A DNA stretch of 64,000 nt from Streptomyces rimosus subsp. rimosus (GCF_000720725.1 NZ_JOCQ01000011.1:78836-142835); one strand, 5' to 3'. Positions 27,068 through 36,088 are shown, counted from the first letter of the stretch. Notes: generated by a model from the sequence alone, not told the origin. Numbers and translations are program-made.

Positions 27068-28135
27068 CTACCGGTCAGGTGCCACTGGCCTCTGCTCGTC
27101 TTGAGAGATGTGCGCCCGTACCCCCGGGTCGTTGGCCAGGGCCGGGGGAAGCTTGGTCTTCGTGTCGATCCGGGTTGCGAGGATCTGACTTGGCAACACT
27201 GACGCGCCTGTGAGATCGGCGCCGCTCAGGTCGGCTCCTTCCAAATCGGTCTCGCCGAGAGCCAGACCGGCCAATTTCGCCCGGTACAGATCCGCGCCGC
27301 GCAGGTCGGTGCGCCACAGGCTCGCGCCACGAAGGTCCGAGGCTCCCAGGTCCGCCCAGCGCAGTGTGGCGTAAGCCAAGTCTGCACCGCGCAGATCAGC
27401 CAGGGCCGGCGTCGCTTTGCGGAGGTCCGCCCTGCTCAGATCCGCGCCGGCCAGATTGCTACCTGTGAGCCTCGCACCCCACAGGTCCGCGCCGCTCAGG
27501 TCCGCGTTCCTCAGGTCTGCGCGGCGCAGGATCGCTCTGTACAACTGAGCCCGATTGCGCTCAGCGGCGACGGGGGAGGTGGGATCCCATCCCAGCTCGG
27601 CACCGGGAAGGTGAACGGAGCGGAGATCGGGAACGAAGGCGCCGTCATGGGCGGAGTCCCGGCTGCTGATCACGTCGAGCGCGGCGAGGACATCGGGGGG
27701 CACCTGTTTGCCGCCTTTCGGCGGGCTGGCGGCGTGCGTGCGAATGTAGGAAGCCAGCACATTGGCGATGGTGGGATGGTCACGGGGGAAGTCCTCCATG
27801 TTGCGCTGGAGGGCGTAGATGCCGCCCAGGCGCACGTCCACCGAGTCCTCGCCCAGCTGGCCCACGGCCGCGGTGTACCGCTCGGTGATCTGCCCCTCCC
27901 TGGTGGTGCTCAGTTCGTCCCGGCTGATCCGCAACTGGTTGTCCACCTGGCGGTGGGAGAACCAGAGACTCAGCACCGCGACGACGGAGGCGAGCAGCAC
28001 CGAAGTCAGCTCGACCAGGCGGGCCCAGTCCAGCTCCGGGCGCCGGCGGGCGCCGTCGGCCGATGGCGGTCCGTTCCCGGCCCGGGAGACGCGCCGGACC
28101 ACGCGGTGCAGTTGGTGACTCCGTCGGTTGCGCAT
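27068..28135 (-). CDS. Membrane-anchored pentapeptide-repeat protein (oxyO position)
   Basis: 355 residues. A basic N-terminus, one hydrophobic helix (~residues 42-60, LTSVLLASVVAVLSLWF), then a region with TERYTAAVGQLG and VRLGGIYALQRN, seen in a common streptomycete pentapeptide family. About 22 A(D/N)LxX repeats run from ~190 to 310, expected to form a right-handed beta-helix. It sits between oxyP and oxyN, the slot that alphabetical naming gives to oxyO, but shows no obvious tetracycline chemistry. Base composition is less GC-rich than its neighbours and the Shine-Dalgarno is weak. It could be a passenger gene or an accessory resistance or regulatory factor. Confidence 0.85.
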   Translation of the reverse strand: MRNRRSHQLHRVVRRVSRAGNGPPSADGARRRPELDWARLVELTSVLLASVVAVLSLWFSHRQVDNQLRISRDELSTTREGQITERYTAAVGQLGEDSVDVRLGGIYALQRNMEDFPRDHPTIANVLASYIRTHAASPPKGGKQVPPDVLAALDVISSRDSAHDGAFVPDLRSVHLPGAELGWDPTSPVAAERNRAQLYRAILRRADLRNADLSGADLWGARLTGSNLAGADLSRADLRKATPALADLRGADLAYATLRWADLGASDLRGASLWRTDLRGADLYRAKLAGLALGETDLEGADLSGADLTGASVLPSQILATRIDTKTKLPPALANDPGVRAHISQDEQRPVAPDR

Positions 28136-28195
28136 GCTGCCATTCGACCGCTACTGCCGGCAGGTGGCGGCGGGTTCCGTGGAAGCCGTGCGGAC

Positions 28196-28224
28196 GGGCG
28201 CCCCGGGATGCTCCCGGAGCGCCC
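28196..28224 (-). terminator. Terminator hairpin after oxyN
   Basis: A 12-bp stem with one mismatch (28196-28207 with 28213-28224, loop ATGCT). It lies 16 bp downstream of the oxyN stop, at the end of the oxyJ-K-L-M-N transcript. Confidence 0.7.
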
Positions 28225-28239
28225 GCTCACACGCCGTAC

Positions 28240-29013
28240 CTACTCCTCCACCACCGCCACCGCCCGCGTCCATCCGGCCCCCGCTCCCGCGATCTTGAAC
28301 GGGAAGCAGGACACCAGGAACCCGTCCGGTCCGGGCAGCGCGGCGAGGTTGTCCAGCCGCTCGATCTGGCAGTACTCCCGTTCCCGCCCCACGAAGTGGG
28401 CGGGCCACAGCACACCGCGGTCGCCGGTGCGCTGGTACTCCTTGATCATGTGTCCGAACGGCGCGTCGAGGCTGAACGCGTCGGTCCCGATGACCCGGAC
28501 GCCGAAGTCGAGCAGCAGGTGGGTCGCCGCGGCGTCCAGGCCGGCGAACTCGGTGAAGTACTCCGGTTTTCCGGCCCGCCGGTCCGCGCCGGTGTGCAGC
28601 AGCACGATGTCGTACGGACGCGGGTCGCGGCCCGCCTCGTCGAGGGCCCGCCGCACCCGGGCGGCACCGATGGCGCCCACCGGCTCGTCGGTGAGGTCGA
28701 GTTTGAGGCCCGGCCGCAGAAACCAGTCCAGCGGCATCTGGTCGATGTGGCGCGGTGTGCCGTAGCGCGCGCGGGACCCGTAGTGCGACGGGGCGTCGAC
28801 GTGGGTGCCGGTGTGGGTGGTCAGCCGCAGGGTGTCGAGGGACAGCAGCTCGCCGTCCGGGAGGTCGGCCGGGTCGAAGTCGATGCCGTGGTGGCGCCGC
28901 ATCCCCTCGGCCATGTGCCGGCCGCCCTCGGCCGGGGTGAGGACTTCGTGTTCGACCGGGTCGACCTCCCACCGGTCGGCGTCCACGGTTGTCGAAAGAT
29001 CGATGATGCGCAT
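28240..29013 (-). CDS. oxyN: Polyketide cyclase OxyN (metal-dependent cyclase family)
   Basis: 257 residues of the kynurenine-formamidase-like cyclase family. The metal-binding HTGTHVDAPSHYG motif is present, with DIVLLHTGAD and EYTRTGD-like segments later. In the pathway it closes the second and third rings of the amidated polyketide (B/C-ring cyclisation), downstream of OxyK. GGAAGGGA precedes ATG 29013. It is last in the minus-strand oxyJ-N operon, 19 bp after oxyM. Confidence 0.92.
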   Translation of the reverse strand: MRIIDLSTTVDADRWEVDPVEHEVLTPAEGGRHMAEGMRRHHGIDFDPADLPDGELLSLDTLRLTTHTGTHVDAPSHYGSRARYGTPRHIDQMPLDWFLRPGLKLDLTDEPVGAIGAARVRRALDEAGRDPRPYDIVLLHTGADRRAGKPEYFTEFAGLDAAATHLLLDFGVRVIGTDAFSLDAPFGHMIKEYQRTGDRGVLWPAHFVGREREYCQIERLDNLAALPGPDGFLVSCFPFKIAGAGAGWTRAVAVVEE

Positions 29014-29032
29014 GTCGGTCCCTTCCGGACGC

Positions 29033-29797
29033 CTACCGCAGGCAGGCCCCGCCGTCCACGGTGAGCACCTGTCCGTGCAGGCCGCCGGCCTCGGGGCGGC
29101 ACAGCAGCGCCACCACGTCGGCCACCTCCCCTGCGGTGGCCAGCCGGCCCGTCGGCGTACGCCGCAGCAGGCCCTCCAGCACCTGGGCGGGTACGGGGTC
29201 GGATGCGCCGCCGTCGATCTTGCCCGCGGCCACCGCGTTGACGGCGACGCCCTTCCCGGCGAGTTCCACGGCCAGGTACCGCACCAGCGTCTCCAGGGCC
29301 GCCTTGGCCATGCCCAGGCCCGCGTAACCGGGGACGACCGTCCGGGCGCCGATGCTGGAGACCGCGACGACGCGGCCCGTCTCCGGAGTCATCAGGGTGT
29401 GCAGGCGGGCCGCCCCGTACAGCAGCGGCCCCACCGCGACGGCACCGTCGCCCAGGTACTTGCCGATGTGCGGGGACGCGGTCGGAGCCGGGTGGAAGGA
29501 ACCGGCGGCGTGCACCAGGACGTCCAGCCGGCCGTGGGTGCGCCGGATGTCCTCCAGCAGCCGCACCACACCGGCGGGACGGCCGATGTCCGCGCGCATC
29601 AGCCGTACCTTGCCGCCCTCCTCGGACAGCTGCCGTTCGGCCGCCAGCGCACCGTCCTCGTCGTGCGCGTAGTTGAGCAGCACCTCACTGCCCGCCGCGC
29701 TCAGTTTGCGGGCGACGGCCAGCCCGATGCCGCGGGTGCCGCCGATGACCAGTGCCACCGAACCGCTCGCCGCCGATGCGCCGTTGATCTCTGTCAT
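29033..29797 (-). CDS. oxyM: Short-chain dehydrogenase/reductase OxyM
   Basis: 254 residues from ATG 29797, which has AAGGAGG nine bases upstream; the ATG at 29818 would contain that ribosome site. NAD(P)-binding GGTRGIGLAVAR at the N-terminus and DIGRP and VLVHAAG in the centre. The catalytic order is shifted: the usual YxxxK is represented by GYAGLGMAKAALE, with Ser in AVSSIGAR. It is named as a ketoreductase of the oxytetracycline pathway; the exact keto group is uncertain. Confidence 0.88.
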   Translation of the reverse strand: MTEINGASAASGSVALVIGGTRGIGLAVARKLSAAGSEVLLNYAHDEDGALAAERQLSEEGGKVRLMRADIGRPAGVVRLLEDIRRTHGRLDVLVHAAGSFHPAPTASPHIGKYLGDGAVAVGPLLYGAARLHTLMTPETGRVVAVSSIGARTVVPGYAGLGMAKAALETLVRYLAVELAGKGVAVNAVAAGKIDGGASDPVPAQVLEGLLRRTPTGRLATAGEVADVVALLCRPEAGGLHGQVLTVDGGACLR

Positions 29798-29836
29798 ACG
29801 CGTGTCCTCCTTGGACATTCGGTGGTCATACGGTCG

Positions 29837-31516
29837 TCACGCCCCGGTGTGTGTGCCGTCCGGCGCGGGCCGGCCGGCGGAGTCACCGGCGCCGGGCGCG
29901 GTGTCCTCCGGGAGCAGGTGCAGTGCCCCGAGCCGGGCGGCCAGGGCGGTGGTGCCGGACCGCTGTCCCTTCGCGGCCAGATAGCCGTCCGGTCTGATCA
30001 GCACCCAGCCGCCGGGCGGGACGCCGAGCGTCTTGCGCAGTGCGTCGTCGGGATCGGCGAGGGCGGGGCCGTCCTCGCCCGCGTGGGGGACGACGGTGCG
30101 TACCTGTACGGCCCGCCCGTACCGCAGCGCCAGCTCCGCGGCCTGTTCATCGGCGGCATCGGCGGCATCGGCGAACAGCAGAAGCAGCCACCGGGGATCG
30201 GTGAGCGCCTGCCGCAGCGCCCGGTGGCCGGGGTGACGTGCCGCGTCCTGTTCCGTGCACGCGACCAGGTGCCCGGGGCGTACCCCTGCGGCGCCGTCGG
30301 CCGCGCCGTACGTCAGCGGACTGTCCGCGTAGTGCAGGGCGAGGCCGGACATGCCCGCCATGATCCGGTGCTCGACGCGCCGTTTGAGCGGTCGTACCGC
30401 CTTGAGGACGGACAGTCCCACGGGCATGGCCACCGGCGCCACGGTGTTGCGCAACGCCACCAGGGCCGTGGCCGTACGCGTGGAGGAGAGCAGCTTGCCG
30501 CCCACCGGGATGCGTTCGGCGGCATAGGTGTCCAGCAGCTCTTCCCGCGCGTGGCCGCGCACCACGTCCGCCAGCTTCCACGCCAGGTTGTAGGCGTCCT
30601 GCATGCCGGTGTTCATGCCCTGGCCGGAGGCCGGGCTGTGGACGTGCGCGGCGTCGCCGGCCACGAAGCAGTGCCCGGAGCGCATGGCGGTGATCATGCG
30701 CTGCTGTACGCGGAAGACGGAGACCCAGGTCGGCTCCGAGACCGCCACCGGGCCTCCGAGACCGCGCGCCAGGGACCCGGCGAGCCTGCGCCGTACCGTC
30801 TCCGGATCGGCCCCCTGACCTGCGTATTCGGTGTCCACCGCGCGCCACTTGCCGGGGTCGGGGAACGGCACCAGCAGCACGGTCCCCGAACCGGTGTGCA
30901 CCAGGTGGTTGCTGTCGCGGGACAGGCCGGCGTCCAGGACGACGTCCGCGTTGAGCCAGGTCTGTGTCGCGTCGCCGACGAGCCGCAGGCCCAGACGCTC
31001 GCGCACGGTGCTGCGGGAGCCGTCCGCACCCACCAGCCAGGGCACGGTGACCTGTTCCGAGCGGCCGTCACGGCGCAGTTCGGCGTCCACCCGGCTCCCG
31101 GCGGGCACGCAGTCCGCCAGTTCCACGCCCCACTCGATCCCGACCCCCAGCCCGGCCAGGCGCTCGCGCAGGATCTCCTCCGTACGGACCTGGTCGAGCA
31201 TCAGACTGAACGGGTAGGCGGTGGGCAGCCGTCCGTAGTTGGTGTCGAAGCGGATCAGCTCCCGGCCGCGCAGGTGCACGGTGAAGTGGACGACCGGACG
31301 GCCCCGCGCCACCAGGGCGTCCGCCAGGCCCATCTGGTGGCACGCCTCCAGGGTGCGCGGATGCACGGCCAGCGCCCGGCTGGTGGTCGCCGGGCCGTCC
31401 GCCCGGTCGATCACCCGCACCCGTACGCGCCGGCGGGTCAGCTCGTGCGCCAGGGTCAGGCCGACGGGTCCGGCGCCGGCGATCAGTACCTCCGGGCCGC
31501 CCGTCTCAGGCGGCAT
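29837..31516 (-). CDS. oxyL: FAD-dependent dioxygenating hydroxylase OxyL
   Basis: 559 residues. Class A flavin monooxygenase with FAD GAGPVG near residue 15, VGADGSRSTVRERLG, the GDAAHVHSPASGQGMNTGMQ signature and a C-terminal thioredoxin-like domain. OxyL performs the double hydroxylation of 6-methylpretetramid at C-4 and C-12a. Its ATG (31516) overlaps the oxyK stop by 11 bp, indicating coupling. Confidence 0.92.
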   Translation of the reverse strand: MPPETGGPEVLIAGAGPVGLTLAHELTRRRVRVRVIDRADGPATTSRALAVHPRTLEACHQMGLADALVARGRPVVHFTVHLRGRELIRFDTNYGRLPTAYPFSLMLDQVRTEEILRERLAGLGVGIEWGVELADCVPAGSRVDAELRRDGRSEQVTVPWLVGADGSRSTVRERLGLRLVGDATQTWLNADVVLDAGLSRDSNHLVHTGSGTVLLVPFPDPGKWRAVDTEYAGQGADPETVRRRLAGSLARGLGGPVAVSEPTWVSVFRVQQRMITAMRSGHCFVAGDAAHVHSPASGQGMNTGMQDAYNLAWKLADVVRGHAREELLDTYAAERIPVGGKLLSSTRTATALVALRNTVAPVAMPVGLSVLKAVRPLKRRVEHRIMAGMSGLALHYADSPLTYGAADGAAGVRPGHLVACTEQDAARHPGHRALRQALTDPRWLLLLFADAADAADEQAAELALRYGRAVQVRTVVPHAGEDGPALADPDDALRKTLGVPPGGWVLIRPDGYLAAKGQRSGTTALAARLGALHLLPEDTAPGAGDSAGRPAPDGTHTGA

Positions 31517-32459
31517 GCGCGGTCTCCGCGAAGCGCTTGGCGAGCGCCAGGGTGGCTGCGCTGTTGCCGCCGACCGCCGCGCGCACCCGGGCCCGTGCGT
31601 CGGCTGCCGTGGCGTCCGCGCCGAGGATGCCGGAGATGGCGGCTTCGTTGATCCTGACGGTGTGCTGCGAGGTGACGCGCAGCCCGTTCCCGGTGTCCCG
31701 GATCGACCACTCGCCGGTGTGCAGGGTCATCAGCGGCGGGGTGCCGATCTGCTTGTAGACGATCCGTCGCTCGTCGGGGAAGCAGACCCGCACCGACTCC
31801 GTCGTGTGCTCCGAACCGTCGTTGGCGCGGGTGACCATGGTCATCACCTGCACGCCGGCGGACGGCTCGGTGAGGTCGAGCCGGGACACGTGCGGCAGCC
31901 GCTCGGGCCATTTCCCCGCCTCGGCGAGGAACGCGTACACCGCCTCGGCGGGGGCGTGTACCGTCTCGGAGTCCTCGAACGAGAACAGCAGCTCCGCGTC
32001 GGACCCCGGGCGCTCGGCCAGCGCCTTGATGTTCGCCAGTTCGGTACGGCTGTTGCGGTCGGTCGCGGTGGTGATCCACTCCACGTCCTCGGGGCGGTCG
32101 TCCACCGCCGCGAACGTGTGGTGGAGCGTCAGCTCGCAGTGCCCGCCCGGCCGCTCCCGCAGGACCCATTCGCCGCTCATCGCGGCCACCGGGGGCGAGC
32201 ACACCTCCTGCCGGAACCGGACGCTGAGCCCGTCGGGATCCAGGGAGCGGTGCGACGTCCAGTGTTTGACCTCGCCGTTCGCGGTGGCCCAGATCCGCAA
32301 CCGCTCGCTGCGGGCGTCCAGCTCCGCGCGCTCCACGTGGACGGTCGGGGTGAAGTGCCTAGGCCACTCGGCGGCGTCCCGGATCAGGGCGTACACCCGG
32401 TCGGCGGGGGCGTCGATCTCCGTGCGGTGCTCGGCGTGGTGGGATGTGGGTGCGGGCAT
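31506..32459 (-). CDS. oxyK: Didomain aromatase/cyclase OxyK
   Basis: 317 residues with two START/SRPBCC-fold halves (residues ~5-150 and ~160-310). The halves share EIDAPADRVYALIRDAAEWP and TVHAPAEAVYAFLAEAGKWP, internal duplications typical of didomain aromatase/cyclases of reducing type II pathways. It aromatises and closes the first (D) ring after OxyJ reduction. The ATG at 32459 has only a distant AGAGGA, so initiation may depend on oxyJ translation upstream. Confidence 0.92.
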   Translation of the reverse strand: MPAPTSHHAEHRTEIDAPADRVYALIRDAAEWPRHFTPTVHVERAELDARSERLRIWATANGEVKHWTSHRSLDPDGLSVRFRQEVCSPPVAAMSGEWVLRERPGGHCELTLHHTFAAVDDRPEDVEWITTATDRNSRTELANIKALAERPGSDAELLFSFEDSETVHAPAEAVYAFLAEAGKWPERLPHVSRLDLTEPSAGVQVMTMVTRANDGSEHTTESVRVCFPDERRIVYKQIGTPPLMTLHTGEWSIRDTGNGLRVTSQHTVRINEAAISGILGADATAADARARVRAAVGGNSAATLALAKRFAETAHAA

Positions 32460-32563
32460 GCGTCGTCGGTTCCTCTCGGTGTTCGGGCGGGCGGTCCCGG
32501 AGTACGGGGGCTCGGGGGTACGGGCGCGGGTGTACGGATGCGGCGGGGCGGCGGGTCGGCGGG

Positions 32564-33355
32564 TCAGTAAATGCCCAGCCCGCCGCAGACGTTGAGGGCC
32601 TGCGCGGTGATGGACCCGGCCTCCTCGCCCGCCAGGTGGCCGACCAGGGCGGCCACTTCCTCGGGCGTGGAGTAGCGCCCCAGCGGGATCTTGTCGTTGA
32701 AGCGGGACAGCACGTCCTCCTCGGTGGTGTCCCAGGTGGCCGCGTACGCCTGCCGTACGCGGACGGCCATCGGCGTCTCCACGTAACCCGGGCACACGGC
32801 GTTGACGGTGACCCCCGTGGGCGCCAGCTCCTTGGCCAGCGCCTTGGTGAAACCGATCAGGCCCGCCTTCGAGGCCGAGTACGGGGCGCCCAGCGGAACC
32901 CCCTGCTTGCCGCCGGTGGAGGCGATGCTGATGATCCGTCCGGCGGCGCCCGCCTGCTCCAGACCGCCGGTGGTCAGGGCCTCACGGGTGACCAGGAAGG
33001 CGCTGTTGAGGTTGGTGTCGATCACGTCGTACCAGAGCTCGTCGGGGATGCGCGCGGTCACTCCGCCGCCGCTGCGCCCCGCGTTGTTCACCAGGACGCC
33101 CAGCGGCCCGTAGCGGTCGACCGCGGAGCGCACCACCCGCTCCACCGACTCCCGGGACCGCACGTCCCCCTCGCACCCGGCCACCTCCAGCCCCTCGTCC
33201 CGCAGTTCCTTGACCACGGCGTCGACGTTCTCGCGGTTGCGGGCGCACAGGAACACCCGCAGCCCGCGGGCGGCGAGCGTCTTCACCACGGCGAGCCCGA
33301 TGCCGCTGGTGCCGCCCGTCACCAGGGCGGTCCTGGGCGTGGCACTGGTAGTCAT
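32564..33355 (-). CDS. oxyJ: Polyketide ketoreductase OxyJ
   Basis: 263 residues, actIII-type SDR ketoreductase. TGGTSGIGLAVVK nucleotide site, VLVNNAGRSGGG, catalytic ISIASTGGKQG Ser, and YSASKAGLIGFTK (Tyr and Lys). C-terminal GYVETPMA and NVCGGLGIY are typical. It reduces the keto group on the nascent polyketide before OxyK acts. GGAGGA eight bases before the ATG. It is first gene of the oxyJ-N operon, divergent from oxyI. Confidence 0.95.
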   Translation of the reverse strand: MTTSATPRTALVTGGTSGIGLAVVKTLAARGLRVFLCARNRENVDAVVKELRDEGLEVAGCEGDVRSRESVERVVRSAVDRYGPLGVLVNNAGRSGGGVTARIPDELWYDVIDTNLNSAFLVTREALTTGGLEQAGAAGRIISIASTGGKQGVPLGAPYSASKAGLIGFTKALAKELAPTGVTVNAVCPGYVETPMAVRVRQAYAATWDTTEEDVLSRFNDKIPLGRYSTPEEVAALVGHLAGEEAGSITAQALNVCGGLGIY

Positions 33356-33470
33356 GGCCTATTCCTCCGATGTCGCGACGGTGTCGTGGTCTGCGGCGGG
33401 CGCCTTCGCGCGGCGCGCCCGGCATGCCGGAAGCGGACACAGGCTTCGCCTCGCCCGTCCCGTACGCCCC

Positions 33471-33503
33471 AGCCTGCAAGGGCCCGTTCGAGGCTGGACC
33501 GAC
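33471..33503 (-). promoter_or_regulatory. SARP box and -10 for oxyJ-K-L-M-N
   Basis: Minus strand: heptamers TCGGTCC (33502-33496) and TCGAACG (33491-33485), 11-bp period. Eight bases then lead to the -10-like CAGGCT (33476-33471). Same geometry as the oxyR, oxyI and oxyA sites. Confidence 0.65.
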
Positions 33504-33548
33504 CGCGGTTGGGGCCGTTTCCGTGCGGCGCGGCCGGGCGATCACGGT

Positions 33549-33591
33549 CCGAACACGGCTCGAAGAACGGTCGAAGACCGGCTGCCACGCT
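33549..33591 (+). promoter_or_regulatory. Triple SARP box and -10 for oxyI-H-G-F
   Basis: Three tandem 11-bp units beginning CCGAAC (33549), TCGAAG (33560) and TCGAAG (33571). Eight bases separate the last heptamer (33571-33577) from the -10-like CACGCT (33586-33591), identical to the oxyA hexamer. Confidence 0.75.
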
Positions 33592-33638
33592 CACGCCGAG
33601 CGGCCGCCCCCAGCCCGGCCGCCGGAGAGGAGAGTCGT

Positions 33639-34091
33639 ATGACCGCCCCGGAACAGCCGTCGGGCGTCCCCGTGGACACCGCGCTCTACCAGGAGATCCA
33701 GCACTTCTACGGACGCCAGATGCGCTGCCTGGACGAGGCGCGGGTCGAGGAGTGGGCCGGCACCTTCACCGAGGACGGCGTCTTCGAGGCCAACGCCCAC
33801 CCGGAGCCGTCCGTCGGGCGGGCCGCCATCGCGGCGGGGGCCCGCAAGGCTGCCGCCCTGCTGGCCGAGCAGGGCGTCCAGCGCCGCCACTGGCTCGGCA
33901 TGCTGGAGGCCGACACCTGCGCCGACGGCACCGTCCGCGCCCGTACCTACGCCCTGATCATCAGCACGCCACGCGGCGGCCAGGCCGCGGTGCACCTGAG
34001 CACCAGCTGCGACGACGTGCTCGTACGGGAAGACGGCCAACTCCGCGTGCGGCACCGCGAGGTACGCCGGGACGACATCCGGCCCGAGTAG
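33639..34091 (+). CDS. oxyI: SnoaL-like / nuclear-transport-factor-2-fold protein OxyI
   Basis: 150 residues from ATG 33639, preceded by GGAGAGG. The alpha+beta-barrel fold is suggested by FYGRQMRCLDEARVEEWAGT, FTEDGVFEANAHPEP and HWLGMLEADTCADGTVRART. SnoaL-like proteins are small polyketide cyclases or hydroxylases; OxyI has been proposed for late ring closure, though it may not be essential. First gene of the plus-strand oxyI-H-G-F operon. Confidence 0.88.
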   Translation: MTAPEQPSGVPVDTALYQEIQHFYGRQMRCLDEARVEEWAGTFTEDGVFEANAHPEPSVGRAAIAAGARKAAALLAEQGVQRRHWLGMLEADTCADGTVRARTYALIISTPRGGQAAVHLSTSCDDVLVREDGQLRVRHREVRRDDIRPE

Positions 34092-34129
34092 TGCAGCCCC
34101 GACCCGCGAGCGAGAGAGGAGCCGTGCCC

Positions 34130-36088
34130 ATGGCCGAGCGCCACCCCGACGGCCCGCAGGACAGTACCGCCGAGGGGCCGCCGCTCGACGTGCTGGCGCA
34201 GTTGACGGGCGGCCCCCGCATCGACGACCTGCTGTCCCGCGCGGCCCGCCGCGCCCCCGGACGGCTCGCGCTGAGCGGCCCCTCCGGCGACCTGACCTAC
34301 GCGGCCCTGGAGGAGCGGGCGACGCGGTGCGCCGCCGCGCTGCGCCAACTGGCCGGTGAACCCGGCGCGGTGGTGGGCATCGCCGCCGTACTGGACACGT
34401 CGTTCGCCGTGGCGTACTTCGGCGCCTCCCGGGCCCAGCACGTCAGCGCGATGTTCAATCCGCTGCTGCGCGAGGAGCGCCTGACGCATGTGCTGCGCTC
34501 CGCGGGCGCGCAGACCGTGATCGTCCCGCCGGAGATGTACGCGCGTGTCCAGGCCGTACGGGGGGACCTGCCGGCGCTGCGGACCGTGGTGCTCACCCAC
34601 CGCGAGGCCGGGTTCCAGGAGGCCACGGCGGACGTGCCCGCGCTGGACGAACTGATCGACGCCGCGCCCGCCACGGCGCCGTTCGCCGGCCGCGACCCCG
34701 AGGCCGTGGCCAACCTCCAGTTCACCAGCGGCACCACCGGTGCGCCGAAAACCGTCATGCTCACCCACCGCAACCTGACGGTGAACGCGGCCCAGACCGC
34801 GTACACCCACCGGCTCACCCCCGAGTCGGTGCTGCTCAACACCCTGCCGTCGTTCCACCTGATGCACCTGAACATCGCGGTGACCGTCGGCGCCACCCAC
34901 CTGCTGCGGCCCGGGGACGACACCGTGCGCGCGCTGCGCGAGGGCGCCCGCCACGGCGCGACGCACCTCTACAGCCTGCCGGTACGGCTGGCCCGGCTGG
35001 CGGCGGACGGCCGGCTGCCCGAGCTGTCCGTGCCCACCCTGCGGGCCGTGCTCTCCGGTGGATCGGCCCTTCCCGCCCGGACCGCGGACATCCTGGGCGA
35101 GCACTTCGGGGTCCCGGTCGTGCAGGGGTACGGGCTGGCCGAGACCGCGCCGTCCACGCACTTCGACGACCTGGACCACCCGGTGGCCGGATCGTCGGGC
35201 AGGCCGGTGCCCGGCACCGCCTGCCGGATCGTGGACCTGCGGACCCGGGCGGTCCTCCCGGTGGGCGGCCGCGGCGAGATCCAGGTCAAGGGGCCCCAGC
35301 TGATGAAGGGCTACCTCGGCCGGCCGCGGGAGGAGTCGGTGGACCCGGACGGCTGGTTCTCCACCGGAGACATCGGCGAGACGGACGCGGCGGGGCGGCT
35401 GTTCGTCGTCGACCGGGTCAAGGACGTCTTCAAGTGCGACAACTGGCTGGTCTCGCCCCTGGAGATCGAGAACGTGCTGGCCCGCTGCCCCGGGGTGACG
35501 GACTGCGCGGTCTTCGACCACCCGGACGAGTTCAGCGGCGCCGTCGCGCACGCGCTGGTGGTCCTGGCGGACGGGGCCGCCGGCCGCGACGCCGTCACGC
35601 GCTTCGTCAACGATCAGCTGCCCTACTACCAGCACATCAAGTATCTGGACGTCGTACGGCATATCCCGCGCTCGCCCACCGGCAAGATCCAGCGCCGCGA
35701 CCTGCGGGAACAGACCCTCGGCGGCGGTCGGCAGCACGCCCCGGACGGCACCCGCCGGAACGCCCCGAACAGCACCCACCACACGAAGGGCACCTCCACC
35801 ATGTTCACCTTCATCAACCGGTTCACGGTCCGGGGCGACACCGCCGAGTTCGAGAAGCGGGTCGGTGAGATCACCGCCCACATGGCGCGGCAGCCCGGCT
35901 TCCACTCGCACCGGCTGCTCCGCTCCGCCAAGGACCCGCAGGTCTACGTCGAGATCGCCGAGTGGGACGACGCCGAGTCGCACGGCCGCGCGGTGCGCAC
36001 CGAGACGTTCCAGCAGGCCGTACGCGAGGTCCAGAAGCTCGCGAGCGCCGACCCGGCCCCGTTCGTCCCGGTCACCGCGGCCGGCTGA
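34130..36088 (+). CDS. oxyH: Acyl-CoA ligase OxyH, in frame with OxyG domain
   Basis: The reading frame runs 652 codons without a stop. Residues ~1-545 are an AMP-dependent ligase: P-loop FTSGTTGAPKTVMLTHRN, GYGLAET, WFSTGDIGE, DRVKDVFKCDNWLVSPLEIE, and the catalytic-lysine region PRSPTGKIQRRDL. Residue 558 begins MFTFINRFTVRGD, the OxyG monooxygenase, after a ~30-residue Gly/Asn/Thr/His linker. OxyH probably activates malonamate or another acyl chain for the malonamyl starter. ATG 34130 is best spaced from AGGAG; GTG 34124 is an alternative. Whether a fused protein or two proteins are made cannot be told from sequence. Confidence 0.88.
   Translation: MAERHPDGPQDSTAEGPPLDVLAQLTGGPRIDDLLSRAARRAPGRLALSGPSGDLTYAALEERATRCAAALRQLAGEPGAVVGIAAVLDTSFAVAYFGASRAQHVSAMFNPLLREERLTHVLRSAGAQTVIVPPEMYARVQAVRGDLPALRTVVLTHREAGFQEATADVPALDELIDAAPATAPFAGRDPEAVANLQFTSGTTGAPKTVMLTHRNLTVNAAQTAYTHRLTPESVLLNTLPSFHLMHLNIAVTVGATHLLRPGDDTVRALREGARHGATHLYSLPVRLARLAADGRLPELSVPTLRAVLSGGSALPARTADILGEHFGVPVVQGYGLAETAPSTHFDDLDHPVAGSSGRPVPGTACRIVDLRTRAVLPVGGRGEIQVKGPQLMKGYLGRPREESVDPDGWFSTGDIGETDAAGRLFVVDRVKDVFKCDNWLVSPLEIENVLARCPGVTDCAVFDHPDEFSGAVAHALVVLADGAAGRDAVTRFVNDQLPYYQHIKYLDVVRHIPRSPTGKIQRRDLREQTLGGGRQHAPDGTRRNAPNSTHHTKGTSTMFTFINRFTVRGDTAEFEKRVGEITAHMARQPGFHSHRLLRSAKDPQVYVEIAEWDDAESHGRAVRTETFQQAVREVQKLASADPAPFVPVTAAG
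35801..36088 (+). CDS. oxyG: Antibiotic-biosynthesis monooxygenase-fold protein OxyG (internal start of the fused frame)
   Basis: 95-residue ABM-fold segment, MFTFINRFTVRGD to VPVTAAG, containing the signature region VYVEIAEWDDAESHGRAV. Such cofactor-free oxygenases oxidise anthrones to quinones, and OxyG is assigned a quinone-forming step. Listed as a possible separate start at ATG 35801, with weak GAAGGG upstream. The same frame is continuous with oxyH, so it may be translated only as the C-terminal domain of OxyH-G. Confidence 0.65.
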   Translation: MFTFINRFTVRGDTAEFEKRVGEITAHMARQPGFHSHRLLRSAKDPQVYVEIAEWDDAESHGRAVRTETFQQAVREVQKLASADPAPFVPVTAAG

